The notes beneath the pieces were generated by a model. It was given only the letters and a program-made list of their open reading frames with translations. It had not been told where the DNA came from and did not search any database. Position numbers and translations under genes: made by a program. A DNA stretch of 64,000 bases from Fen-1245 sp963835535 (GTDB lineage: Bacteria; Gemmatimonadota; Gemmatimonadetes; Gemmatimonadales; JACORV01): contig CAWIFL010000005.1 in the NCBI GenBank assembly GCA_963835535.1, positions 1-64,000 of the forward strand, given 5' to 3'. Below, piece after piece: positions 17,924 through 25,870 of this stretch (position 1 is the first letter of the stretch; each line of letters opens with the position of its first letter).

Positions 17924-18052
17924 CCTGTGTGCGGAACCTGAGCAGGCTAGACGCTCGCAGCCCCGGCGGCTAGTGGCTTTGTAATGTAAAGTACTTGTCA
18001 ATTCAGAGTACAGGCGCCATAGTGAATGGGCCCGCAAGCACCGGAGCCGACC

Positions 18053-18460
18053 GTGACCGCGCTGACCAGGATCCTCTTCCCGCTCCCCGACTACCGCCGC
18101 ACCCCCTGGACGCTCCTCGGATGGTGGGAATCACGGCGCCTTACCTACAACCTGTTCGTGGGCGGCACCGGGCTGGTCACGCTGGCCGCAGTGACCCTGT
18201 TCGGCAGCCTCCCGCCGCAGGGTCAGACGCTCGGGCCGCTGTGGAGAGGCGTGATCGTCTACGGGGTGCTGGCGAACGTCGGGTACTCGCTGGGATGGCT
18301 GGCGGAGGTGGGGATGCGGACGCTGTGGGGCGACGAGGCGCCTTATGCGGGCCCGGCGCTGTTCCGCCAGGGGCTGAGCTTCGCGGTCGGCCTGACCCTC
18401 CTGCCGGTTCCCCTGGCGCTGATCTCCTGGGTGGTCCGGCTGGTGGGCCACTTCTTCTGA
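18053..18460 (+). CDS. Small membrane protein of unknown function
   Basis: 135 aa with three or four hydrophobic helices (LTYNLFVGGTGLVTLAAVTLF, VIVYGVLANVGYSLGWLAEV, GLSFAVGLTLLPVPLALISWV). I recognise no family. The GTG start has CGGAG seven bases upstream; an ATG at 18026 gives nine more residues but has no ribosome site. It is divergent from the potassium channel across an unusually AT-rich spacer (17950-18020) that probably holds both promoters. Confidence 0.65.
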   Translation: MTALTRILFPLPDYRRTPWTLLGWWESRRLTYNLFVGGTGLVTLAAVTLFGSLPPQGQTLGPLWRGVIVYGVLANVGYSLGWLAEVGMRTLWGDEAPYAGPALFRQGLSFAVGLTLLPVPLALISWVVRLVGHFF

Positions 18461-18520
18461 GAAGCAGGGGAAGGAAGCAGTCCTCAGAAAAGTCAGCTGT
18501 CTCTTCCTGCTGCGCACTCC

Positions 18521-19681
18521 TCAATCGAAATGGGCATTGATGATCGGCAGCACGCGGAACGGCGGGGGGTTGTTGCGCGCGATGTTCAGCAGGCCGATCT
18601 GAATCCCCTTGAGCCGCCGTGCGAAGTTGAGGAGCCCGATCGCGACGCCCGCCTGGAGTCCGCGGATCTGGTTGTAAGCGCTCACCGACAGCCCCGACAT
18701 CTCGTCGGTCTTGAGATGGATCCCGGCCACCGTGAGTCCGGAAACGCGGTAGGTCCGGACCTGGTACCCGGCGACCGTGAGGCCCTTCACCAGCCCTGCG
18801 CTCACCACGGCCACGGTGGCGGCGGAGAAGCCGGTGATGCCTCCCTGTGCCACGACCGCGACGCCGCCTACCGAGATGCCCGAAATCCTGCCCTGAGCCA
18901 CCGTGGCGACCCCGCCGACCGAGAGTCCCTGGATGTCGCCCTGTGCGACCACCGCGATCCCCGCCACGTGCGCGCCCCGGACGTCGCCCTGCGCGACGGA
19001 GGCCAGGCCGCTGACGCTGAAGCCGTGCAGGTTGCCCTGGGATACGGTGCCGAGCCCCGAGGCGGCGAAGCCGCTCAGGCTTCCCTGAGAGACCACGCCG
19101 AGGCCCGCGAGGCTCACGCCTGCCATCGGTCCCTGCGATACCACGCCGAGGCCTGAAGCGCTGAAGCCGGTCATGCCGCCCTGCGACACGACGCCGAGGC
19201 CGGAGACGCTGATGCCCCGCATCTCGCCCTGGGACACCAGGCCGAGGCCGGCGATGCTGAGTCCCTCGATCTCGCCCTGCGAGACGATGCCGAGCCCGGC
19301 GATCGCCACGCCCCGCACCGCGTAGTCGGCCACCACGCCGCCCACCCCGATGGAGACGCCGTTGAGGGCCGAGGCGGCGGGGCCGGCGAGTCCGATCGCC
19401 AGCCCGTTCACCGTACCCGTCATCGGCTTGTCGGGCTTCCAGAGCGTGATGTTGATGCCGCGGATCCGGTCGAGGCCGGCGTCCGACCAGTTGAGCCGCA
19501 GGCCGGTGAAGCGGGCCGAGTTGCCGAAGGAGATGCCGTAGCCGCGGACGGGGAGGTCGAGGCTCCAGTGACTGGGCGCTGCGGCGGTGTCCGCAATGTC
19601 GGTGGAGTCCTGGGCCCAGAGCGCGCAGGGAAGGATGGCGAGCGCTGCGGCGGCGCAGAGCGGACGCAGGGTGCTGCCCAC
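18521..19681 (-). CDS. Secreted solenoid protein with eleven 16-residue repeats
   Basis: 386 aa with a signal peptide (about 1-23, ALWAQ). Residues 129-304 are eleven gap-free repeats of 16 residues with consensus GLGVVSQGxMxGFSVS; earlier and later parts carry weaker copies. The C-terminal part (GLQAGVAIGLLNFARRLKGI, QIGLLNIARN) recalls the repeats of Leptospira LA_2272-type surface proteins. A regular alternation of hydrophobic and small residues suggests a narrow beta-solenoid. GTG start with GGAGGTCGCC upstream. It follows the YpdA-like gene with a 22-bp gap, so probably the same transcript. Role unknown; surface location is inferred. Confidence 0.75.
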   Translation of the reverse strand: MGSTLRPLCAAAALAILPCALWAQDSTDIADTAAAPSHWSLDLPVRGYGISFGNSARFTGLRLNWSDAGLDRIRGINITLWKPDKPMTGTVNGLAIGLAGPAASALNGVSIGVGGVVADYAVRGVAIAGLGIVSQGEIEGLSIAGLGLVSQGEMRGISVSGLGVVSQGGMTGFSASGLGVVSQGPMAGVSLAGLGVVSQGSLSGFAASGLGTVSQGNLHGFSVSGLASVAQGDVRGAHVAGIAVVAQGDIQGLSVGGVATVAQGRISGISVGGVAVVAQGGITGFSAATVAVVSAGLVKGLTVAGYQVRTYRVSGLTVAGIHLKTDEMSGLSVSAYNQIRGLQAGVAIGLLNFARRLKGIQIGLLNIARNNPPPFRVLPIINAHFD

Positions 19682-19703
19682 GGCGACCTCCGGAGGTTGG
19701 GTG

Positions 19704-20723
19704 CTAGCCCCTTCCCCCTACGCCGGAGCGCTCCGCGGGTTTCGCGCCGGCGCTGCCGAAGATCCGCTCGCCGTCGAACCGCCCGTTCTCGATGAAGACC
19801 TCGGAGGTGGCGCGCCCCGCCGTGATGCTGCCCGCCATGTGGATCCCGGGGACGTTGGTCTCCAGGGTCTCGGGATTGCAGCGGGGGCGCGCGGTCTCGG
19901 CGTCGAGCTCGATCCCGATCTTCCGGAAAAGGTCGAAGTCGGGGTGGTAGCCGGTCAGCGCGTAGACGCGGTCGGCTGCGAGCCGTTCCTCCTGGCCGCC
20001 GGCGAGCCGAACGACGACGTGGCGCGGCTCGATGCGCAGCACTTCGGCGCCGAGCCGGGCGGCGATCTCCCCGGCCTTGATCCGGTTCTCGACGTCGGGC
20101 TTCAGCCAGTACTTGACCGTGGGCTTGAGGGCGTCGCGCCGGTAGACGAGCGTGACGCGCGCGCCGGCGCGGAACAACTCCAGCGCGGCCTCGATGGCGG
20201 AGTTCTTCCCGCCGATCACGACGACGTCGAGCCCGAAGGAACGGTGGGCCTCGTCGAACCGGTGGCTGACGTGTGGCAGATCCTCGCCGGGGACGCCGAG
20301 CGGGTTGAAATGGTCGTAGTAGCCGGTCGCGAGCACCAGCCGTCGGCAGGTCACGCGGGCGTTTCCCCTGGCGGACTCGAGATCGCACCGCACCAGGCCG
20401 GACGCCGCGGCGGCGCCCGTCAGTCGCGTGTAAGTCAGGACGCGGATAGCCTCCGCGCGCGCGACGCCACGGTAGTACTTGAGCGCCTCCTCGCGGGTCG
20501 GCTTCGCTCCGGCACAGGCGAACGGATGGCCGCCGATCTCGAGGAGATCCGGCGTGGTGAAGAAGGTCATGCCGACGGGGTAGTGCACGATCGAATTGAC
20601 GAGCGCGCCCGCATCGATCAGCAGGGGATCGAGGCCGCGGCGCCTGGCCGAGATCGCGCACGCGAGGCCGATCGGCCCTGCGCCGACGATGAGGGCGTCC
20701 TCGATCTCCTTCACGTCCGCCAT
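19704..20723 (-). CDS. YpdA-like FAD/NAD(P)-dependent disulfide reductase
   Basis: 339 aa. Two dinucleotide-binding motifs (DALIVGAGPIGLACAISARR near the N terminus and VVVIGGKNSAIEAALELFRAG in the middle) surround a thioredoxin-reductase-like fold. VNSIVHYPVGMTFFTTPDLLEIGGHPF and FNPLGVPGEDLPHVSHRFDE are typical of YpdA, the putative bacillithiol-disulfide reductase of Firmicutes and Bacteroidota. There is no CxxC active site, as in YpdA. Whether this organism makes bacillithiol is not shown here. Confidence 0.85.
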   Translation of the reverse strand: MADVKEIEDALIVGAGPIGLACAISARRRGLDPLLIDAGALVNSIVHYPVGMTFFTTPDLLEIGGHPFACAGAKPTREEALKYYRGVARAEAIRVLTYTRLTGAAAASGLVRCDLESARGNARVTCRRLVLATGYYDHFNPLGVPGEDLPHVSHRFDEAHRSFGLDVVVIGGKNSAIEAALELFRAGARVTLVYRRDALKPTVKYWLKPDVENRIKAGEIAARLGAEVLRIEPRHVVVRLAGGQEERLAADRVYALTGYHPDFDLFRKIGIELDAETARPRCNPETLETNVPGIHMAGSITAGRATSEVFIENGRFDGERIFGSAGAKPAERSGVGGRG

Positions 20724-20771
20724 TCGCGCCTCCCCCGGGGTCGTGGTTAGTGTACACCCCCGAGCCTCGAC

Positions 20772-21611
20772 TTGAACACCCTCGCGTTCAGCGGCATCGT
20801 CTGCGCGGCCTCGTTCTGCGCCGGATTCCTCGGGTCTCTCACCGGACTCGGCGGCGGCGTCGTGATCGTGCCGCTGCTGACCCTCGTCTTCGGGGCCGAC
20901 ATCCGCTACGCCATCGGCGCCTCGCTCGTCTCGATCATCGCGACGAGCTCCGGCGCGGCGGCGGCGTACGTCAAGGAAGGCTTCACCAACATCCGCATCG
21001 GGATGCTGCTCGAGATCGCGACGACGATCGGGGCGCTGGTGGGCGCGTCGCTCGTGGCGGTCATCCCCGCCAACGTGATCGCGGTGATCTTCGGCCTCGT
21101 GCTGCTCCAATCCGCCTACCTCGCGAGCAAGCACCGGCCCGAGCACGCCACGGCGAACCTCGCGCCCGATCCGGTGGCGGCACGCCTCCGGCTGGACTCG
21201 ACCTTTCCGACGGACGCCGGCGAGGTCCGCTATCACGTCCGCCACGTGCCCGGCGGCTTCGCCCTGATGTGGGTCGCCGGCGTGCTGTCCGGGCTGCTGG
21301 GCATCGGGTCCGGGGCGGTGAAGGTGCTGGCGATGGACCAGGTCATGCTGATGCCGTTCAAGGTGTCCACGGCCACGAGCAACTTCATGATCGGCGTGAC
21401 GGCGGCGGCGAGCGCGGGGATCTACCTGCGCCGAGGGTATGTCGTGCCGGGGCTCGCGATGCCGGTGATGCTCGGCGTCCTGGCGGGCTCGATGGTGGGA
21501 GCACGCCTGCTGTTCCGGATGCCGGTCCGGAAGCTCCGGATCCTGTTCGCCGTGGTCATCGTCGCGCTGGCGATCGAGATGATCTACCACGGCGTCGCCG
21601 GGGAGCTGTAG
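20772..21611 (+). CDS. TauE/SafE-family sulfite or organosulfonate exporter
   Basis: 279-aa inner-membrane protein with about eight helices. The family motif GFLGSLTGLGGGVVIVPLLT near the N terminus recurs as GVLSGLLGIGSGAVKVLAMDQ in the second half, the internal duplication of TauE transporters. It starts at TTG (20772), divergent from the YpdA-like gene across 48 bp. The next gene, a DUF1634 protein, begins two bases after its stop; the two families are frequently paired. The substrate cannot be read. Confidence 0.88.
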   Translation: MNTLAFSGIVCAASFCAGFLGSLTGLGGGVVIVPLLTLVFGADIRYAIGASLVSIIATSSGAAAAYVKEGFTNIRIGMLLEIATTIGALVGASLVAVIPANVIAVIFGLVLLQSAYLASKHRPEHATANLAPDPVAARLRLDSTFPTDAGEVRYHVRHVPGGFALMWVAGVLSGLLGIGSGAVKVLAMDQVMLMPFKVSTATSNFMIGVTAAASAGIYLRRGYVVPGLAMPVMLGVLAGSMVGARLLFRMPVRKLRILFAVVIVALAIEMIYHGVAGEL

Positions 21612-21612
21612 G

Positions 21613-21999
21613 ATGGCCGCGCCCGATTCCTCGATGCCCGCGCCCGATCCGCGCCTGCAGCGGGTGGTGGGGAATCTGCTGCGCTTCGGCGTGCTGCTGG
21701 CGGCGGCGGTCGTGCTGGCGGGCGGCATCGCCTACCTCGCGAGGCACGGCGCCACGATCCCCGACTACCGCGTCTTCCGCGGGCAGCCCGCGAACCTGCG
21801 GAGCCTGGGGGGGATCGTCCGGAGCGCGCTGGCGCTGGACGAGCGGGGCGTGGTGCAGCTCGGGCTGGTGCTGCTCATAGCGACGCCGATCGCGCGGGTC
21901 GCCATCGCGGGGGTGGCCTTCGCCTTCGAGCGCGACCGCACCTACGTCCTGGTCGCGCTCCTGGTCCTCGCCCTGCTGCTCAGGAGCCTGCTGGGGTGA
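21613..21999 (+). CDS. DUF1634 membrane protein
   Basis: 128 aa with three transmembrane helices (LLRFGVLLAAAVVLAGGIAYL, VQLGLVLLIATPIARVAIAGVAF, YVLVALLVLALLLRSLLG). The pattern RVFRGQPANLRSLGGI between helices 1 and 2 and the partnership with TauE fit DUF1634. It probably acts as an accessory subunit of the exporter; function is inferred only from pairing. Confidence 0.82.
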   Translation: MAAPDSSMPAPDPRLQRVVGNLLRFGVLLAAAVVLAGGIAYLARHGATIPDYRVFRGQPANLRSLGGIVRSALALDERGVVQLGLVLLIATPIARVAIAGVAFAFERDRTYVLVALLVLALLLRSLLG

Positions 22000-22018
22000 C
22001 GCGCCCGGCCGCCGGCGG

Positions 22019-23293
22019 TCACTGGAAGCGAGGATTGACGACGTTGTTGTAGGCCGAGCCGAACGTGTAGCTGAAGCCCACCGCCGTGTAGTAGCTGTAC
22101 GACGTCGCCAGCTGCTGGAGGTTCAGCAGCACCTCGTCCGCCGTGGCCCCGGCCAGCGGCAGGTAGAGCTGGTCGTGGATCAAGGACACCGAGGCCTGGA
22201 CCGCGAGGGACAGGCCGCGGAAGACGCGGAAGTTCAGGTTCCCCGAAACACCCAGGCTCATCTTCGTCGGGTCGCTGAGGTACTGCGAGCCGGACACCGA
22301 CGCGTTCGCCGAGCCCCAGGGCTGGCTCGTGTTGTACAGCGCGCGCAGGGTGTGGAGCGGCAGGACCTGGCTCGTTTTCTCGTAGATCGTCTGCTGCCGG
22401 TACTTCACGCCTTCCACGCCGAGCGAGTACTGGATGGTGAGCGTGTGCCGGGTGGCCTCGGCGTACGGGAAGACGTCGTATTCCACGGCCGGCTGCAGGC
22501 GGATGTCGATCGTCTGGTTGTAATAGGTGGACGACGAGATCCCCGTCCTGAGGCCGGCCGCCCAGTGATCGCCGAGGCTCCGGACCGTCAGGCTGCCGAA
22601 GCTCTCGCTGTAGGTGTCCGTGGCGATCGTGGTGTCGGCAGAGATGGTCTGCACCGCGTGGCTGTACTGCCCGCTCAGCCCGAAGCTGAGCTTCCATTTC
22701 TCGGTGGTGCGGTTGGCCGATGCCGAGCCGTAGAGCGACGTCGTGCTGCGGGACTGCTCGCCGCTGAAGTTGCCGCTCATGCCGGTGTTGAAGACCCAGT
22801 AGTCCCACGGATCGCGCCGCTGGCGGTCGCCGTCGGGTTGGCCCGGCGGCGCGGCGTACGTGATCTGGATGCGCTCGGCCAGTTCCGAACGGGCCGCGTA
22901 GCGCACGAGCCCGAGCTTCAGGGTCTGCGTCAGGCCGCGCCGGACTTCGTCGTATGTGTCGGTCCGCTGCGAGACGTAGTACAGGGTGTCGTTGCGTCCG
23001 GTGAAGTCCTGCCGGCCGATGAGGTTCACGGTGAACTGCGTACCGCCGGCCCCGGTGGGCTCGGTGGTGACGAGCACGAAGATCTGGGCGTCCACGGGAT
23101 CGCGGACGTAGTTGACGAACGCCAGCTCCGTGCGCACGTAGTCGAAATCGCAGTAGGTGGTCCGGCAGTCGAGGAAGACTCGCAACGCTTCGGCCGCACC
23201 TGGGGACGGGGGCGGCTCCTGGGCCCTGGCGATCGCACTCGCTCCCGCGAGGACGCCGAGCCCCAGCAGCAGGGCGCGCAGGTGTGACGTCAT
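22019..23293 (-). CDS. Probable outer-membrane beta-barrel protein
   Basis: 424 aa with a signal peptide (MTSHLRALLLGLGVLAGASA..AQ). The N-terminal 150 residues form a periplasmic-looking domain (FLDCRTTYCDFDYVRTELAF, with two Cys). From about 165 on, alternating polar/hydrophobic strands rich in Tyr, Ser and Thr (KLSFGLSGQYSHAVQTI, HTLTIQYSLGVEGVKY) indicate a barrel of perhaps 10-12 strands, DUF481-like in style, ending YTFGSAYNNVVNPRFQ. Its start overlaps the end of the alcohol dehydrogenase gene by 4 bp, so the two are translationally coupled. Function unknown. Confidence 0.75.
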   Translation of the reverse strand: MTSHLRALLLGLGVLAGASAIARAQEPPPSPGAAEALRVFLDCRTTYCDFDYVRTELAFVNYVRDPVDAQIFVLVTTEPTGAGGTQFTVNLIGRQDFTGRNDTLYYVSQRTDTYDEVRRGLTQTLKLGLVRYAARSELAERIQITYAAPPGQPDGDRQRRDPWDYWVFNTGMSGNFSGEQSRSTTSLYGSASANRTTEKWKLSFGLSGQYSHAVQTISADTTIATDTYSESFGSLTVRSLGDHWAAGLRTGISSSTYYNQTIDIRLQPAVEYDVFPYAEATRHTLTIQYSLGVEGVKYRQQTIYEKTSQVLPLHTLRALYNTSQPWGSANASVSGSQYLSDPTKMSLGVSGNLNFRVFRGLSLAVQASVSLIHDQLYLPLAGATADEVLLNLQQLATSYSYYTAVGFSYTFGSAYNNVVNPRFQ

Positions 23294-24294
23294 CCCGGTT
23301 CGCTTCCTCCCATCACGAGGACCGCGGCCCCGTGCACGCGTCCCGCGCGGAGGGCGTCGAGCGCGTCGGCGGCGCGGCTCAGCGGATAGGTCTCCACCGT
23401 CGTGCGCACCCGCAATCGTGGTGCCAGCGCCAGGAACTCCTCGCCGTCCCGCCGCGTGAGGTTGGCCACCGAGCGGATCGCGCGCTCTCCCCAGAGGATG
23501 TCGTACGGAAAAGTCGGGATGTCGCTCATGTGAATGCCCGCGCACACCACGGTCCCGCCGCGGTCGACCGCCCGGAGCGCCGCGGGAACCAGCGCGCCGG
23601 CGGGGGCGAAGATGATCGCGGCGTCCAGAGGCTCGGGGGGAAGCGTGTCGGACGGGCCGGCCCACACGGCTCCCAGCTCGCGGGCGAAGGTCTGACCGGC
23701 CGCGTCGCCCGGACGGGTGAAGGCGAAGACCTTGCGGCCCTGAGCGCGGGCGACCTGCGCGACGATGTGGGCCGCGGCGCCGAAGCCGTAGAGCCCGAGA
23801 CGTTCGGCCCGGTCGCCGGCGGCGACCAGCGCGCGGTAGCCGATGAGGCCTGCGCACAGAAGCGGCGCGGCGTCGGGGGCGCGCAGGTCGGGCGGGAGGG
23901 AGAAGCAGTAGCGCTCGTCGGCCACGGTGTACTCGGCGTAGCCGCCGTCGAGGTGGTAGCCGGTGAAACGTGCGTCGGCGCAGAGGTTCTCGCGGCCCGA
24001 CCGGCAGAAGCGGCAGGTGCCGCAGGTCCACCCCAGCCAGGGAACGCCGACCTGCGCGCCCGCTTCGAATCGAGTGACGTCGGGGCCGAGGGCGACGACT
24101 TCGCCGACGATCTCGTGGCCGAGCACGAGCGGGAGCTTGGGGTCGGGCAGCTCGCCGTCGGCGACGTGCAGGTCGGTGCGGCACACGCCGCACGCCGCGA
24201 CCCGGAGCAGCACCTGGTGCGGTCCGGGAACGGGCATCGCCAGGCTCGCTTCGCGCAGCGGGCGCCGCGCGGCGTCCAGCAGCATCGCGCGCAT
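23290..24294 (-). CDS. Zinc-dependent alcohol dehydrogenase
   Basis: 334-aa medium-chain dehydrogenase. Catalytic zinc ligands are in CGVCRTDLH and GHEIVGEV. The structural zinc site CGTCRFCRSGRENLC is complete. The Rossmann region is GLYGFGAAAHIVAQVARAQG. YHLDGGYAEYTVADERYCF resembles the AdhP/AdhA branch acting on primary alcohols and aldehydes. The start MRAMLLDAARRPLR is typical. Its ATG lies back to back with an ATG of the opposite-strand membrane protein (CATG at 24292-24295). Co-transcribed with the outer-membrane protein gene. Confidence 0.9.
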   Translation of the reverse strand: MRAMLLDAARRPLREASLAMPVPGPHQVLLRVAACGVCRTDLHVADGELPDPKLPLVLGHEIVGEVVALGPDVTRFEAGAQVGVPWLGWTCGTCRFCRSGRENLCADARFTGYHLDGGYAEYTVADERYCFSLPPDLRAPDAAPLLCAGLIGYRALVAAGDRAERLGLYGFGAAAHIVAQVARAQGRKVFAFTRPGDAAGQTFARELGAVWAGPSDTLPPEPLDAAIIFAPAGALVPAALRAVDRGGTVVCAGIHMSDIPTFPYDILWGERAIRSVANLTRRDGEEFLALAPRLRVRTTVETYPLSRAADALDALRAGRVHGAAVLVMGGSEPG

Positions 24295-24319
24295 GGCGCT
24301 GAATAGTACATTCTCCGTC

Positions 24320-25789
24320 GTGCGGCGCTCGGTTCTGGCGGCGCTGTTCGGCGCCGCCGCGTGCATCGGCGTTGTGGCCTTGACCTCGCCTCCCGGGCCG
24401 GGGCTCGACCCCGATTCGATGTCGTACCTCGGCGCGGCCGAATCGTTGGCGCGCGCCGGCACGTTGCGCATCCCGATGGCGAGCTGGTCCGATCCCGACA
24501 GCACGTCGGCACTGCGCCACTTCCCACCGGGCTTCCCGACGCTGCTCGCGCTCCCGGTCGTGCTGGGCGCGCCTTCCCAGCAGGCAGCGCGCGGCGTGGA
24601 GGCGGTAGCGGCGTTCGCGACCGTCGCGCTGGCCGTCTGGATCGTGGCCGCCGTCGCCGGCGCCGGGGCCGGCGCGCTCGCCGGCGTGCTGCTCCTCGGC
24701 ACGCCGGCCCTGGTCCTGGACCATGCGCGCGTCCTGAGCGAGCCGCTCTGTCTGGCGCTCCTCGCCGCGACGCTCGCGCTGATGGTCTTCTCCAAGCGGC
24801 CATTCCTCTACGGCCTCACGGCCGCGGCGGCAGGGCTGGTCCGGTTTGCGGCCGTCCCTGCCGGAGGCGCGGTGGTTCTCTGGGCGTTCGGGCTGCGCGG
24901 GCCCCTGCGCGAGCGGGCGCGGCGCGCGGCGCTCGCGGCGCTGCCCACCGCACTCCTCTCGGCGGTCGTGATGTTGCGCTCGGTCCTGGAATCGGGGGCG
25001 GTGCGTAGCGTAGCGCTGCACGCGGATCTCGGCCCGACGCTGCGCGAGCTGGGCGCGACGCTGGTCGCGTGGCTGGCGCCGCTCGCGCCGCCCAATCTCG
25101 GAGGGGCGCTGCTGGCGACGGCGGTCGCCGGTGCTGGCGTCGCGGTGCTGCTCGCCGCGAGCGGCCCGCCGGCGGAGAGCGCATCGTCTCCGCCCACGCG
25201 CAGGCTGCTCTCGGCGGCCGCCCTGCTCGCCGCCTGCTACGCGGCGTTCGTGTTCGTCTCCCGCGTGGCGGTTTACGACAACATCCCCTTCGACGACCGG
25301 ATGCTCTCGCCGGCGATCCTCCTCGTCGAGATTGCGGCGGCCGCGGCGCTGGGCGCCAGGTGGCGCGCGTGGAAGCGTTTTGTGCGGCTCGCTGCGGCGG
25401 TGGCGGTCGCGCTCTGGCTGGCGGCCTCCTCGTGGGCGACGGTGCGGGCGGTCGCCGACGCGCGGGACGGCGGCTGGGGTTACGCCGGCGACGAGTGGCG
25501 CGAGTCGGGGCTGGGGCAGTGGCTCCGCACGGAGGGGAAAGGCGCGGAGATCTTCTCGAACGATCCGGCGGGCATCTGGTTCCTCACCCACCGGCCGTCG
25601 CGCGACCTTCCGGCGGCACTGGACTCGGCGTCGCTCAAAGAGTTCGCGCGCATCCTGAATGGGCGACGGGACCTCGTCGTCGGGTTCGCCCAGGAGTACG
25701 AGCCGACGGCCGCGCCGGATTCCCTCGCCCGGCGGCTCGGCCTGAAGGTGGCAGCGGGGTTCCCGGAAGGACGGGTTTGGAGAAAGTGA
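24320..25789 (+). CDS. Polytopic membrane protein, glycosyltransferase (GT-C) like
   Basis: About 489 aa with 10 or more hydrophobic helices and a soluble C-terminal domain (about 370-489, SGLGQWLRTEGKGAEIFSN, DPAGIWFLTHRPSRDLP). The first extracytoplasmic loop contains PGLDPDSMSYLGAAESLARAG, an acidic D-S-xSY motif like that of lipid-linked-sugar GT-C transferases. The specific sugar or acceptor is unknown. GTG 24320 is preferred because the ATG at 24293 overlaps the divergent dehydrogenase start; neither has a clear ribosome site. Confidence 0.65.
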   Translation: MRRSVLAALFGAAACIGVVALTSPPGPGLDPDSMSYLGAAESLARAGTLRIPMASWSDPDSTSALRHFPPGFPTLLALPVVLGAPSQQAARGVEAVAAFATVALAVWIVAAVAGAGAGALAGVLLLGTPALVLDHARVLSEPLCLALLAATLALMVFSKRPFLYGLTAAAAGLVRFAAVPAGGAVVLWAFGLRGPLRERARRAALAALPTALLSAVVMLRSVLESGAVRSVALHADLGPTLRELGATLVAWLAPLAPPNLGGALLATAVAGAGVAVLLAASGPPAESASSPPTRRLLSAAALLAACYAAFVFVSRVAVYDNIPFDDRMLSPAILLVEIAAAAALGARWRAWKRFVRLAAAVAVALWLAASSWATVRAVADARDGGWGYAGDEWRESGLGQWLRTEGKGAEIFSNDPAGIWFLTHRPSRDLPAALDSASLKEFARILNGRRDLVVGFAQEYEPTAAPDSLARRLGLKVAAGFPEGRVWRK

Positions 25790-25870
25790 AGCGGTCCTTG
25801 CCTTCGCGTACGAAAATTGCTAGTTCCGCAGGCGTCAGTTCCGAATCCGGCCTCTAACGGAGAATCCTCC

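Noticed and set aside
17950..18022. TTGACA on the minus strand and the palindrome AAGTACTT as a full promoter/operator
   Set aside because: No -10 box at proper spacing from TTGACA and the arms around AAGTACTT do not pair; only the AT-richness of the divergent spacer is notable.
18900..19300. 48-bp periodic repeats, considered as a CRISPR array
   Set aside because: The period encodes the 16-residue protein repeat in an open frame; copies are degenerate at third positions and there are no unique spacers.
22019..25591. 1190-codon minus-strand frame as one giant protein
   Set aside because: Only the last 424 codons (after a signal peptide at 23293) make sense; the rest is antisense or out of frame with the dehydrogenase and membrane transferase.
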